Below are positions 11,301 through 23,383 of a DNA stretch of 64,000 bases, piece by piece; position 1 is the first letter of the stretch; the number at the start of each line of letters is the position of its first letter. The position numbers and the translations under genes were made by a program. The stretch is from contig JAURVB010006750.1 in assembly GCA_033002965.1 (NCBI GenBank), positions 1 through 64,000 on the forward strand. Direction: 5' to 3'. The DNA is from Piper betle. Taxonomy: Eukaryota > Streptophyta > Magnoliopsida > Piperales > Piperaceae. Under the pieces are notes generated by a model. That model worked only from the letters and a program-made list of their open reading frames with translations, had not been told where the DNA came from and did not search any database.

Positions 11301-12432
11301 AGGCTTTTATGATTTTGAAGTTTTAATTTGTACTCAAGATTGGCTACGCATACCTAGAAGAAAGCGAAGACGAGGATGACGAGGACTCAGGTAATGATTT
11401 ACATTGTACATGCTATTCTCAAGTGTTTGCTATTTAATAGTGAATATTATCTTTTCTTATTTATCTTGTCGTGATTGTGTTTTTAGATTATTTCTATATT
11501 TTGATATTATAATACTCATTTATGTAATAAGTTGAAGTACAGATATAGATATCCTAATTTTATATTCAATTTTTCATATCCAAAAGTGAAATAGAGTTCT
11601 TTAATATCTACTTCTATTTCTTTGTTTTGCATCAAATATTCAAACACAAGGTATGTTTAAAATTTTAATATCAACTTCTATTATTTGTTAACTTATTATG
11701 GCTTTGATAGTTATTAAAATACACCCATGAACTTTATTCATTGGGGGTGATATTAGAATACATTTATTCTTTATACAAAATTTATTTATTTTTATTTAAT
11801 TTAACATCTCACAATGAATGATATTTGTTAATTTGTTTTAGGATGAAGGCTGGATAAAAGCTGTCTAAATATAGATGAAGGCTATAAAATATAGACTTTT
11901 GATAATTTTTTTCAATTTTGGGTTTACAATTCTAAGCATTTTATTTTTTTGGAAACATATACTATTAAACGGTGTCTTAGGTATTTTGTAAAAAAATTAA
12001 AACATGGTTGAAACTTGAAAAGACCTTTTATTATTGAGATAGTTTATATAAATATATTGATAGTCTATTTTTGTTAATTTTAGTCTCTATACGTGGATGT
12101 TTTTCTCCTAAACAAGTTACTTTCAACTTTATGATCGAGTTATTTTCGAGCTCTCAAACGAGCTGGTTTCGAACTCCCAAACGTAAGCTAGTTTTCGAGC
12201 TCCTAAACGAGCTAGTTTTGAGTTCTCAAACGAGCTGGTTTTGAGCTTCTCAAAATTAAACCGTTAAAGTTTATTCGAGTTCGAGTCAAGCTCGGACAAT
12301 ATAAAAAATGTTCCAGTCGATTTTGAATATATATGTTCAAAATTCGTTCGAACTCGAGCTTGAATGAATTTCAAGTTATTCGAGTCAAGTTCGAGCATAA
12401 GCTGAGTTCGGTTCGCTCGTTTCGTAGGCCTA
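8347..12432. mobile_element. hAT-like non-autonomous element carrying a captured gene (Pack-type)
   Basis: The segment is flanked by an exact 8-bp direct repeat AGCATGAT (8339-8346 and 12433-12440), the target-duplication length typical of hAT transposons; the identity extends to AAGCATGATT if counted as 10 bp. The left end starts TAAGGCTGATAATTGAGCGA. The right end, read inward on the minus strand, starts TAGGCCTACGAAACGAGCGA, giving imperfect terminal inverted repeats. Both subterminal regions (8360-8560 and about 12120-12425) are packed with CGAG/CTCG words in both orientations, a common hAT trait; the right one contains degenerate repeats built on CAAACGAGCT. No transposase is present. 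The interior holds AT-rich DNA plus a broken zinc-finger gene with introns. The alternative is two unrelated repeats flanking a host gene, but the matching target duplication argues against that. Confidence 0.7.
9086..11390 (+). pseudogene. VAR3/OZ-like RanBP2 zinc-finger gene fragment, frameshifted and truncated
   Basis: Intact relatives (Arabidopsis VAR3/OZ1 family) are organelle-targeted RanBP2 zinc-finger proteins needed for organelle RNA editing. Exons can be joined in phase: in-frame from about 9211 to 9395, 9798-9915, 10051-10403, 10681-10778 and 10902 onward, all with GT..AG borders. They encode GIDYTRDVATVRTACVNFGW, then PLSRKDIQVLVGYGC, a central conserved block, a Pro-rich linker, and two RanBP2 fingers (GDWLCPKCDFMNF... 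and GEWECPECNFLNYRRNMVC). Damage: the first exon has a frame switch near 9210-9235; a 1-nt loss at about 10709-10713 breaks finger 1, the other frame restoring CLQCDAKRPKRQLLPGEWEC; the last exon loses frame after about 11300. No convincing transit peptide or 3' end is present. It lies wholly inside the hAT-like element. Confidence 0.85.
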
Positions 12433-12664
12433 AGCATGATTGCATATTTAAGTTCGTCTACTTCACTTGTATCTACGTTCGACTCGAAGAGAAAAAACAC
12501 AGGAGATGATTCAGCAAGAACCCAATTGCTCCAATGATTATTTTGTAACATATATAACACAATACTATTTTAATTTTCAATTTTCTACTAACATGAAAAA
12601 ATAGAAACATGGCACACGAAAATATGAAGTGAGTTTATGATATTATCAATCCTTCTTTTAAGTC

Positions 12665-13094
12665 CTAGCCGGAGATTTCAATGGCCCTTACATGTGGCTT
12701 CTTCACCTCCGCCTTGGGCAGTCACAGAGACCACTTCATTTTCCATGGCAACCTTTACTCATCCACCTTTGCATTCTCCGGCAAACCGAACTGCCGGAGG
12801 AATTTGCCGTTGCTCTGCTCCACCCGGTGCCATTTATCATTCTTCTCCTCTTTCTCGGCACTTATCACGCCGCTAATCTGCAACACTTCCCTTCTTCCAC
12901 CGCCACCTTCACATCCTCCTTGAGGCCCGGGAGAGTTCGACCTTGAAAACATGGACCTCTGGCGTCTCCTTCCAGTCCACCCTAGTGTACGCCATGGGCG
13001 CCGCTCCGCGGGAGATCTCGGCGCTGAATGGGAAGCCGTGAAATGGGTTGAACACGCTGCTGCCGCCACCGAAGAAACTCAGGGCGGTCGACAT
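12665..13094 (-). pseudogene. Cytosolic class I small heat-shock protein (HSP20) pseudogene
   Basis: Read from 13094 downward, the product starts [20 protein letters not shown] and continues PFSAEISRG and [16 protein letters not shown], then changes frame near 12945 into [14 protein letters not shown]. It changes again into [20 protein letters not shown], with [20 protein letters not shown] following. A further frame change comes right after VDE near 12757, then [13 protein letters not shown], another shift, and a C-terminus KAEVKKPHVRAIEISG before the stop at 12665-12667. This covers the whole class I sHSP17 family, both alpha-crystallin consensus regions included, in a single exon, as is usual for it. 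At least four frame breaks rule out a functional protein. It sits just outside the right end of the hAT-like element. Confidence 0.9.
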
Positions 13095-15280
13095 TGCTGT
13101 TAAATTTCTTGGCCTGGTGCTTCCACGAGATCAAAGGCTTGGTGAGTAGGTTGTATGGTGTGAAATAGAGAAGTTGGGCTCTATTTTGGGCACCTAAAAG
13201 GATTTATAATAACTAAAAAAATTTACACTTCATATGTTCTCTTAATCCAAAAATTAGTTAAAGTAATAAAATTTTCTTATTATTTTATATATAAATTACT
13301 AATATCATTTATAACTGATGTGATATAAATTCAACAATTTCCCTTTTACACATCGGACGACTTCAAATTATCATCATCTAATCATCTTTTTTACATTAAA
13401 TAAAACTTACTTATCATTATTTAACAAACTCTTATTAAAACATTATTTAGAACCTACAAAGAAGACTTTCACAATCGGCGTAGACACATCATCTACTACT
13501 AATATGGAATAAACCTAACAATTTTTCCTTTGTATATTGAACGACCCCAAAGCTATCATCATTTTCATGTGGGTGAGGGGTTGAATTAATCTTAGCCGAG
13601 TCCTCAAAATAGTATAGAAGAAAAATTTTAGTGTATGAGACAAATATATGCAATTGAATTTGGCGGACATGTATGGGTAGGTTCCATTTTGTAATACTAA
13701 GAAACGTAGAAAAATATACTAAGTTTTACAGTGAGGAAGAGGAGGAATTCTGGTCGAAATAGAAATATGATATAGATTTTTTTTTATCATCACCCCTAGA
13801 ACAATATTCTCTTTTAGACATTAATCGGACAACCCTGAATGAGCCTTTTTTCCTTCTTATTAACGTGTCTCTTTTTTAGTTGGGAATGCCCTTTTCTTTT
13901 TTCTTTTTTTTTTTATTTGACAAAGATAAAGAAGTCCGGTTTATAAATTTTTTCCCCAAAACAAAAACAATGTGGTTTGTATATGTTGTACATTATTTTT
14001 ATTACACGCCCAATATTAAGGGATGAATCTTAAATTTCCTAGGTTTCTTTTATTTTAGAAGATAACTTTAATTAAACCCTAATTATCATTTATGTATATA
14101 TATTATTTGTGGTAGGAGTCTATATTAAAGAATATATGTTCACGTAGAACCATATTATTTTGCTATGAATAAGACCTTTAATAAAAAATGATGTCGTTAA
14201 TCTTGAGAAAAGATGTTGGAAGGCTTTGGTGCTTGGCTTGGGGATTTAAGTTGTAAAAGTTATTCTTCTCCAATCTTGTGAAAAAACTAACTTGTGAGAA
14301 CATCTTCAATCCTATTCGACTATAAGGTAAGGATTCTACCAGGTTTTAATTAAATTTTACAATATATTTGATTTTTACGTGTTGTTATTAGGGTTGTAAA
14401 TGGTTCGGTTATGGATCAGTCGATAATATTTACCATAATCATTTATTATTTTAAAAACTTTTACTATAATTAAGTCATTGACCAAGTTTATAAAATTTTG
14501 CTATAATCGAATTTTATCATTTTACCATTGGTTAAATAATTAATATGTGGTTAAAATTTTGCCGCTTAATATATCATAAACTCAAAAATATTAAATTGAT
14601 TAATAATTACAATTATCTAAAATACATTCTCACCAACAAAATATAAAATGTTCAACTATCCAAATTATGATAATTTAATATGACAAATTAAAAATAAATA
14701 AAATAATTAAATTCATCAAAGTAATACTTTGGCAATTAAAAGTTATGACTTATGAGATTAATGGTAAGGTAAAAATGAGTTTTATTGTTAACTATAAAAT
14801 AACTAAATAACATTCTATTAAATCGGCTATAGTAGAGCTTCTACAATTATGGTTAATATTTAAAGTCTGTTTGTTTTAATTAGCTTATGTTTTTTTAATA
14901 TTTTTCTTACCCGATAAATAAGTTCTTCACTATTTTTATTTTATTTAATCCAAATTAATTAATACATTGATAAATGGGCAAATCAAAGATGACTATTTAC
15001 AACTATAACTGTTGCTAAACCATAAAAATTTCAGACCGGTTCGGGTAGCGTCTGCTTCCCGCCAACAGTCAAAGCCACCAACTCCTATTCAAACAAATGC
15101 TGTCTCTGCGAGCGTGGACACGTTGTAGTGTAGTGGATGGAGTGGGGTGGAGAAGACAAGGGAGTGTGAAGATGAGGTGGGGAAGACAGGGGACAAGCCC
15201 TTGGCGATGTTTCCATAGGAGTGATCGATGATCTCTTAGCTACGAACTTGTCTGGCTTGATACCAACCTCCTCTCCCTTC
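13095..15280. other. AT-rich intergenic region with a repeat-like segment
   Basis: No coding stretch is recognised. At about 14388 a segment starts AGGGTTGTAAATGGTTCGG, resembling the 5' end of plant hAT-type miniature elements, followed by AT-rich DNA; a matching right end and target duplication were not found. The region separates the sHSP pseudogene from the ARF promoter. The minus-strand ORF at 15085-15306 falls in the ARF promoter and leader and is not supported. Confidence 0.5.
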
Positions 15281-15286
15281 CCATCC

Positions 15287-15294
15287 ATATATAT
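15287..15294 (+). promoter_or_regulatory. Candidate TATA box of the ARF gene
   Basis: ATATATAT lies in an otherwise mixed-composition stretch 260 bases before the ARF start codon. A transcription start some 30 bases downstream would leave a leader of about 230 bases containing a few short upstream ATGs. This is position and composition only; no transcript data are available. Confidence 0.35.
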
Positions 15295-15546
15295 CACAAC
15301 CCACATTCTATAGTCCTTGATCTTCCATTATATGTTTGTTTTGAGTTCACAACATAAAACCCATCTCTAGTTCATCTCTCTTTCATCGTTTTGATTGCCA
15401 TTTTTGAGTTCTTTTGAGTCTTGGCTGCAATAGTACGAGGAAAGAGCTAGCTAGAGTGGTAGCTGTGTCAGAGCTAGTGATCATCCTCTATATGAAGGAA
15501 GTCTAGCTGAAGGTGTGCTTTGTTTGTCTTGTACCTCCGGTGTCAA

Positions 15547-18500
15547 ATGGGTTCTTTGCTTGAAGCAATAATTTCTCAGGATCAAGGTGTGAGATGATGA
15601 TCAAGAAATTGCTACTTAGTTTCTAAGTACTGATGAATAAATATATATACATGCTTCTCAAATTGTTATCTTTGTTGGAATTTCAGGCGAGGTTGTTGAT
15701 TTAAACACAGAGCTTTGGACTGCCTGTGCAGGTCCGCTTGTGTCTGTTCCTCGTGTGGGAGATTTGGTCTTCTTCTTTCCACAAGGGCAACTGGAACAGG
15801 TAAAATTGCAGTTTTCATGTAAGCTTATTTCCTATTTGAACTGTTGTGTTCTGCATGAGGTTTGCAATGTTGCAATATATTTGCTCGATGATATGTCTGT
15901 GTCTCTTGCTTCAACCTACATGATACTAAAAAGCGATGTTAATTGGAGATATGCTGGAAGCATGTTTCTCAAGTTAAAAAACTAACATCTCGATTTTACT
16001 AAAAATGGAGAAGGCGACCAATTGTTGGGCAATTCGATAGAGTCTGTATGAAATAAACAAGATTAGGTTGATCTTTCAAGCTTTCCTTCATTGGGCGCAG
16101 TGTGCCAGCTTGTAGAGGTGCTCATCGGATGAGTCTAAGTCGAGTTTTACTCAGCTCAAGCTAGGCTCATTTGATTTCAAGTTCGAGTCGAGCTAATAAG
16201 TACTAGAGTCTATTAGAGTTTGAGCTAATTTGATTCGTATTTACTGAAATTCTTTTTTTATATAACTCATACTAAAATTTAATCTATAATTAAAATATTT
16301 TTAACTTTGACATAATTATGTATAAAAGACAATTTAATCATGCATACTTCATTTAAAATTATTATAATGTAATAATGTTTTTTATAATTTAATGAAGTTT
16401 GTATAAAGAAATTTAAGATAAATATAGCCAAAAATCTTATTCCTTATATAAATTATCAAGCTTCGAATTGAGCCAAGTTGAGCAGGTGCAAGCTCGAATT
16501 TGGCTCATTTAATATCAAGTTAAGCTTTAAATCGAGTTTTTTCGAGTCAAGTACCGAGCCAAATCGAGCTTAATCGATCTTTGAATAACCCAACCAGCTT
16601 GTATATCATATCCATTCTGAAGTTTTAATATTCATGTTATAATATCAACCATTGTTTAAATGATATATGTTATCATGCATATTATATTCAGCTAAAATTT
16701 TTATTTTATTGCATACAATTTCTTGTACTTTGTCATTTGTAATTACATGGACTCCTAGAATTTAAGATTTATGTGCCCAACCTTTTTGGGTTAAGGTGGA
16801 AGAAGACAAAATAGAAGAAGAAATGTTTTGATAACATCGAAGAAGAAGAAGAAGAAATATTTTGATAATGTCTTAATTATATATCTTTGACCTATAATCA
16901 ATACATTAATGCTTCATTTCCATTACAACACTTATATCTGACATTGCAAGCCTTGATTCTGAACAAGCTGCTATCTTATATTACCACTTACTAGTAAAAG
17001 CCTAAGTTTTTCATAAAAAACAATTCTATTAACTCTCCCCTCAAATGTAAGCTTCCGAAGGGATTGGACCCCTTTGGCTCTTACAAAATAATTAATGGCC
17101 ACTTTGCCTAAAGCCCTAGTAATTATTATTTAACAGTTTCGGATCGCATTTACTTAGGTTGATGCTTACACAAACCAATCGATTAGTCAACAAACGCCAA
17201 ACTGGGACTTGCCTTCTCAAATCCTCTGTAAAGTTGTCCATGTTCAGCTAAAGGTACTTGATGAGCATCTTTTATGTAAGTTTTGGTGGTCATCTTTTTT
17301 AGGACATTAAATTTAATACTGTGTTTTGTTCTCTTTTGTTTTGCCGGTACAACTGTAGGCTAAGTGTGATACAGATGAGGTTTATGCACAAGTGACTCTA
17401 CTTCCTGTAGAAGAGGTGAATCCAATGACACACTGACAAAAAACTAAAACTTGTCTGTCATATTCATGAGAATATTATGTGCTGTAAGTGAGTTCATTGT
17501 GTACATTCTATATTTGTTTACCTACTATAGCAGGTTTTATAATTGAACTTGAACAAATCAAAACTTTTTTAAGATTAAGATTTGTCATATTGGCTCTTAT
17601 ATGATTTTCCTCAAACATTGAAACTTTCATAAAATTAAGTAACTTGTCAGTATAATTGTGAGATTTTATTCTTTGTTTTAACCAGGGAGATGAATCAAGA
17701 ATGGAGGGCATGGTTCAAACTTTGCCTCCTTATAAATCTGGTGTACGCTCTTTTACTAAAGTTCCCACTGCATCAGACAGAAACAAGCGTGGTGGATTTT
17801 CTGTCCCAAAGAAACATGCAGATGAATGCCTTCCTCCTTTGGTTTGTTTATTAATGATTCATCTCTGTTAACTTTGCCTTCTGTTCTGTTCCAATTCAAT
17901 GAGTTTGGTCAAGCAACGCAATCACTTTTTCGTTTATTGCAGGAAACGTGTAAGCAAAACTCAATGCAAATGCTGGTGGCAAAAGATGTGCATGGAATCG
18001 ATTGGACCTTTCGTCATATTTATCGTGGTATGCATATATGTAGGTTTCAAAGTTGCATACTAAGGAATATTATGAGCTAGCCATGCATGCTTTATATTCC
18101 TTCTCATAATATTCAGCAATGATAACTTTTTTCATTGTACATAAAGAAGGTTTACTTCTCAAATTGATAAGCTTACAAAAATGATTGTTGTCAATTTTAT
18201 GCTGAAAATTTATTGTGGCAATTCAGAAGTAGTTTTTTTGTTGTTTTTATGCGAAATACAAATGTTAAATAATGATTTTTATGGCAAAGTCATTGATGGT
18301 CATGTGGATAGATGTTCCTTACTCACAAGAACAAAAGCAGAGGGGTATCTCAAATATTCAAATGATCAGTAAAACTATGACAGTTATAATTGATATGATA
18401 CATTTCTTGCAATAATGGAAACTGGAAGTTGTTGGTGAGGATGGACAATATTGTGAATACTATTCCTACTCAGAGGAAATTATTGTTATATCATCTTTTA

Positions 18501-20231
18501 GTTTGTATCTTATTATTCTTAACAAAATGTTAAAACTACTTTAGCTGATATTTGTCAATGTCGGAAAAGTTCAAGTTTCTATTTAAGTTTTGGCTTTATC
18601 TTTGCGCTTGCAGTAAATTAACAAACTACTTCAGACCTCTTACACTCGTTTGGTGAACATTTTAACAGTAAAGTCTAGGAGACATTTGCTTACAAGTGGT
18701 TGGAGCACATTTGTTAGTGCGAAGAAGCTTGCTGCTGATGATGCTTTCATTTTTCTTAGGTAAAGTTTGATCTAATGAAAATCATCCATAGCACTCAACC
18801 TGTTTCTGAAAATTGCACTTTTGATTCAGAAGTGAGAATGGAGAGCTACGAGTTGGGGTTCGTCGTGCAACAAACCAACAACACAATGCATCTGCATCTG
18901 TCATTTCCAGCCACAGCATGCAGCTTGGTGTGCTTGCTTCTGCTTCGCATGCTCTTCGAACAGGAACCATGTTCAGTGTGTTCTATCTACCTAGGTAAGG
19001 ACTCTGAGGAACCCGAAATTTGTTAATTTGCCATTCTGCATAAATTACAATAAATCATTGATGTCAAATACGGAAATTCTTATTTGCAAAAGTCACTCTA
19101 GAATTTATGCTATTTATCACCTTTTTTATATTTGGACTAGTACATTTCTTCTTGGATGAGCACTTTCTTGATCTTTGTTTTTTCCCAGAACAAGTCCATC
19201 CAATTTTATGATCCCTTATCATAAATTCAAAGAGTCACTTAAATACGAGTACACAGCTGGTGTGAGGTTAGTGATGCTTTTTGAAGGGAAAGATGGCAGT
19301 GTACAAAGGTACATTTCTGTATTTCTCATTTATTTTTGAATTTCTATCCAGGCCTTATTATAATCTCTTCATTTCTTTCTGGAAATCAGGCATACAGGAA
19401 CAATTATCAGTCTTGAGGATGCCAATCCTGTTCAATGGCCTGGATCAAAATGGAAGAATCTCATGGTCAGTTTTTAAAAAGCATTCTAACAATTGTGATT
19501 CTTGCTTCATCAATTGTTGAGTGGATTTTATCACAATTTAGTGTTTTCTCGAGTAGGTGCGTTGGGATGAAGATTCAGACATTGCTCGACCTGAACGTGT
19601 TTCTCCTTGGCAAATAGAAACTCTAGGTGTTACAGATCAATTGCATCCAGTACTATCTCGAGCCAAGAAACCTCGTCTGAAATCCTTTTCAGGTGATCTT
19701 TTATCTCCTCATAACAAAATTGGTAGGAGAAGCTCAAATATCTTAGTTTCACTTCTACCAAGATTATAATAATGTCAGATTTAATTCTCACTTATTATCG
19801 GAATAAGATGCCATCATTGTCTCATATAGTTTTGTCACTTATTATCAGAATAAGATGTCATCATTGTCTCATATAATTTTCTAGATCTTCCAAAGAGTTC
19901 ATCCGAATATTTGTCCCGCAATAAGAGGACATGGGTCTTTCAAGGTCAAGAAAAAACATCCTCACAACAAATTTCACCTGAAAGCTCTATGCTGATGAAT
20001 TATAATCAATCGCTTGGATCAGACGCAGTTTTTCAGAAAGCAGTAGACTCGAAAGAATTTTCAGACATTGCAGATGCAAAATGTTCAGACCGGTTGGACT
20101 ATTTGGTTGTTGATAAATCTTCACACAAACCCAAATTGGGATCAAACAATGATTCTTCAGTGCCCGGAACAACAGAAGGTGGTATTTGTATGTTATTTGG
20201 AGTTGACATTAGTTCTAGCAAACCAAAATGA
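15547..20231 (+). CDS. Auxin response factor (ARF), B3 DNA-binding type, lacking the C-terminal PB1 domain
   Basis: A nuclear transcription factor of auxin signalling. Twelve exons join in perfect phase: 15547-15586, 15687-15799, 17158-17253, 17359-17415, 17686-17841, 17943-18027, 18669-18759, 18830-18994, 19189-19308, 19390-19465, 19557-19722, 19885-20231 (1512 nt, 503 aa). The start gives [20 protein letters not shown]. The N-terminal dimerisation region ([20 protein letters not shown]) is followed by a B3 domain at about 125-215, then an Auxin_resp (ARF) domain at about 240-335 ending VRWDED and [11 protein letters not shown]. Oddities: the canonical TASDTSTHGGFSV reads [13 protein letters not shown] (His to Arg at 137), FRGQPRRHLL reads [10 protein letters not shown] (182-190), and the protein stops after [15 protein letters not shown] with no PB1 domain found downstream to 20500. 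Intron 2 (1.36 kb) holds a transposon insert. It resembles the ARF1/9/13/18 clade. All splice sites and frames are clean, so it is probably functional or recently so. Confidence 0.9.
16115..16593. mobile_element. hAT-like miniature element in ARF intron 2
   Basis: A 479-bp insert rich in GAGTCGAG/CTCGA words is flanked by an exact 10-bp direct repeat CCAGCTTGTA (16105-16114 and 16594-16603); the inner 8 bp AGCTTGTA would fit a hAT target duplication. The ends (GAGGTGCTCATC on the left; GGTTGGGTTATT inward on the right) are only weakly inverted. There is no ORF. The subterminal word composition matches the element at 8347-12432, and a related partial copy lies near 20985-21190. Confidence 0.65.
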
Positions 20232-22440
20232 TTTTCTGGGCTTTTTTGTTCTGATGTTCATGACCAATGTGGACTGTTAAATTATGAAGTCTCACTTCTG
20301 GACCATGATCAGTTCTTGGAATCATGTAAACAAAAAGTGGTTTGCTTTCAGATTCTGGCGGCTAGGCATTGAGGCAAGATTAGGAGTACACAGTTCCACC
20401 ATATCTGGGAGCTGTATAAATATAAGACTGCAGGAGTTGCACACTAGATTACAATACTATTACTGGATTTCACAACTAAAAATGATATCATTTTGTAGAA
20501 AATAATGTGTTAGTAAATGTTTGTTGTTGACGTTTATGAAAACTGTGTTTTTACTTTTATTTGTATTAACTGAACCTGTTGATGGTGTATAATTTAAAGA
20601 GCTTTAGTACAATGTGAATGGCATTTACTAAATCGATTGCATGGCTTGAACCTATCTAATGCATCAATCAATTTAATAATAACGTACTTGTCATGCTCCC
20701 CCTGGATATAAGAACTTGAGATGCTTCCCAAAACTTTAAGAACTTGACGTAAAGAAGGTTGTAAAGCCTTGGTCTCCCTTCTTTACTTCGCAGTCATTCA
20801 CCATATGATAAATGCTTAAAGTTAAGAGATATTTGAATTGATACTAGTCATCTCAATGTTTTACAACATTCATTCTTTGTATGAGAAGGCATAAAGCCAT
20901 GATTCATACCAAGAAGTTAATTGGCCATAATTTCCTGAAATTGACAATTACATAGTCAAATTATCATATTTTCTATTTAGGCTATTTAATTTCAAGTCTG
21001 AGTTGAGCCAATTGATTCAAGTTCAAGTCCAGCTTGAGGAGCTAGTTCAGTTTGTATTTGCTAATGCTCTTCTTTTATATAATTTATTTATATTAAAAAT
21101 TCATTTAAAAATTAAGAAATCTTAATTTGATGTAATTATATATATATATAATGATGTCGTCACACCTTTGACATTATATTATCATACTCTTCTATCATTT
21201 TGATCATATTCATTGATAAAATATACTTTCAATCTTATTTTTTATATAATAATATAAAGCATATATACAAGCCCACACTATTTTCATTAAACTTCAAGTC
21301 ATGTTTTGAACCAAACTTTTTCTTTTCTTTTTTCGAGTCTAATATGTATATAAATCCCCTTACATTAAAATGCAAGCATTTTTTTGTTTTCACCGCATTT
21401 CAACCTTTTTTGCATCATACTTGATTCTGGCTTACGATAATTTTATAGGTCCTTTAATACTTATTTAATTTAAAATAATTATTATTTATTATTAGGAAAG
21501 GTTGGACTATGATTCTACCTAAATTAGGAATTTTAAAATAAGTAAATTTTAATATATTTATATTTATAGTATTCCTATCAAATTAAAGTATGTAATTTAA
21601 TAATATATTTAATTTATATTTTTATAGATATTATATATTTATTCATTTATTATTTTTATTTATTAATAAAAAAATATTAATAGTATAATTCTATTCAAAT
21701 TGTAAAAAATCTATTTTATAATTAAATTTTTTTACCTATTAAAATTAAAAAATAATTTTAATATCTGTATACAACTATAGTTTTTTTAAGATAAAATAAA
21801 TCATTATTTTTGTTTAAAATTATTTTTTTAAAATTAATTTTGTTTACTCTTAATATTTATTGAATAAGTTTTAAATGTACCACGTGCAACGCGCAGGTCT
21901 ATGGCTAGTGTGTATGTATACTTGCTTAGACCCGCACAATGTGCAAGCCATGTTTGACAAATAAAATTAAAAATATATAATATTAAAAACATATAAAAAA
22001 TTCATTTTCAATAAAATATAATAAATATATATATATATATAATAATTTTACAATTCGAAAACTTAATAAAAAACATCTACACATTCTTAGATAAAAATTA
22101 TTGACAAATATCATTTTGCCAAGGTGAAAACTAAATATTTACATTAAATACCTAATGTAAATTGCCTCCCACCAAAAAGATTCAAGCCATTTAAATATTA
22201 AATATTTACATTTAATATGCACTATATTTTAATTTAATTAATGATATGTGAAGAAACATAAAGTAATTTAAAATGCAAGTATCAATAATATTTAACTTTA
22301 ACACAATTTTTTTAAATATATTTTAAAATATCTTGTTAATTGAAATTAATTTGTAATTATCAAAAACAAAATTATATGAAGCAATTTTAAAATTAAAATT
22401 TAAATATTACTATATAATTAGTTAAAAAATACTTTGCCGC
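20232..22440. other. ARF 3' flank and AT-rich spacer with transposon fragments
   Basis: No gene was recognised. The first 300 bases probably contain the ARF 3' UTR. About 20985-21190 resembles the hAT-like insert of ARF intron 2 (GAGTTGAGCCAATTGATTCA, then a TTATATAATT..A-rich core). At 21880-21960 two inverted motif pairs, ACGCGCAGGTCTATGGCTAGT and GACCCGCACAATGTGCAAG, look like ends of short DNA elements lying head to head. The remainder to 22440 is very AT-rich with short TA runs near 22025-22045. Confidence 0.45.
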
Positions 22441-23383
22441 GTTTCGCCTGCTTGTGGCAAGGTATACATATTCACTTTGCAATTCAATGGTTCTGTTTTT
22501 CTGTCAAATTGTTGGGTAGGTGGTCTGTTTTGCAGGCTGATTAGCTGCTCGGTTCGGGTTGTTTCCAGTTGGCGACTGAATTGTCTTTGTGGTAGGATGT
22601 AATTCGATGGAAAGCCGTGATCTTGGTGGCAATTGTGGGTTTTTTTAATTCTCCTATTGGTTGCTATTTCTTGTTTCTAATCTGACTTCAGTAAAAAGAG
22701 AAAAAATTTGGACTTGATTGCAATATTTGGTCACAGTTTAAGAAGTGAAACAAATCATACTGGCGATGTCAAAATCAATTGCTAGTGGGTGTGGGTGTTT
22801 CTTGTTTTAGTGAGCTTCTTAATTGTCTTAAAAAAAAAGCAAATTAAGCCAGATTTTTAATTTCTAGAAGGGTTAGTGAGACTGTGATTTTAATTTATAT
22901 TATTAAAGTAAATTTACATAATAAATAATATTTTACTATTATAAATGAGATTAGGCTTGATAGTGAATTTAAATTGTAAATCTAACGTGAATTTCTTCTA
23001 TTTTTTTATATTTTAGGCCGACAAACTTGTAAATTAAATTTAAGTGGGTGAGAAATATATAATCCGATTAACGGATAGTATTTTTTAAAATTAAATTATA
23101 AATCGTATAAAAATTATATAAATATATTTAAAATATATAATTTATATTTAAAAAATAATTTTGCTAACCCGTTTATATAGATTTACTGACCAGATTTACC
23201 GGGTTTGAGTTTGTGGATGAAATTCATGAATCAGTAATGGTTTTTTCTTTGTTTGATCCCACTTTATTGTTTTGAAATTCACTTGGCCTTCGAAAACAGA
23301 GGAGTTGGTGCTATGCGGATACATTAACGTGTTGTAAGTGACTAACTTTTTTAAAATGTGTTCATTGGATATAGACTGCTCAG
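22441..23383 (+). promoter_or_regulatory. Probable upstream and leader region of the DCD-domain gene
   Basis: Mixed-composition DNA at about 22450-22640 and 23220-23383 flanks an AT-rich stretch. The start codon at 23384 is immediately preceded by a good 3' splice site (GGATATAGACTGCTCAG), so the ATG probably lies in a second or later exon with a leader intron before it. No TATA box can be chosen with confidence. Confidence 0.35.

Noticed and set aside
11296..11338. A 43-bp intron in the OZ-like pseudogene joining to AYLEESEDEDDEDSG
   Set aside because: Too short for a plant intron; treated as another frame break.
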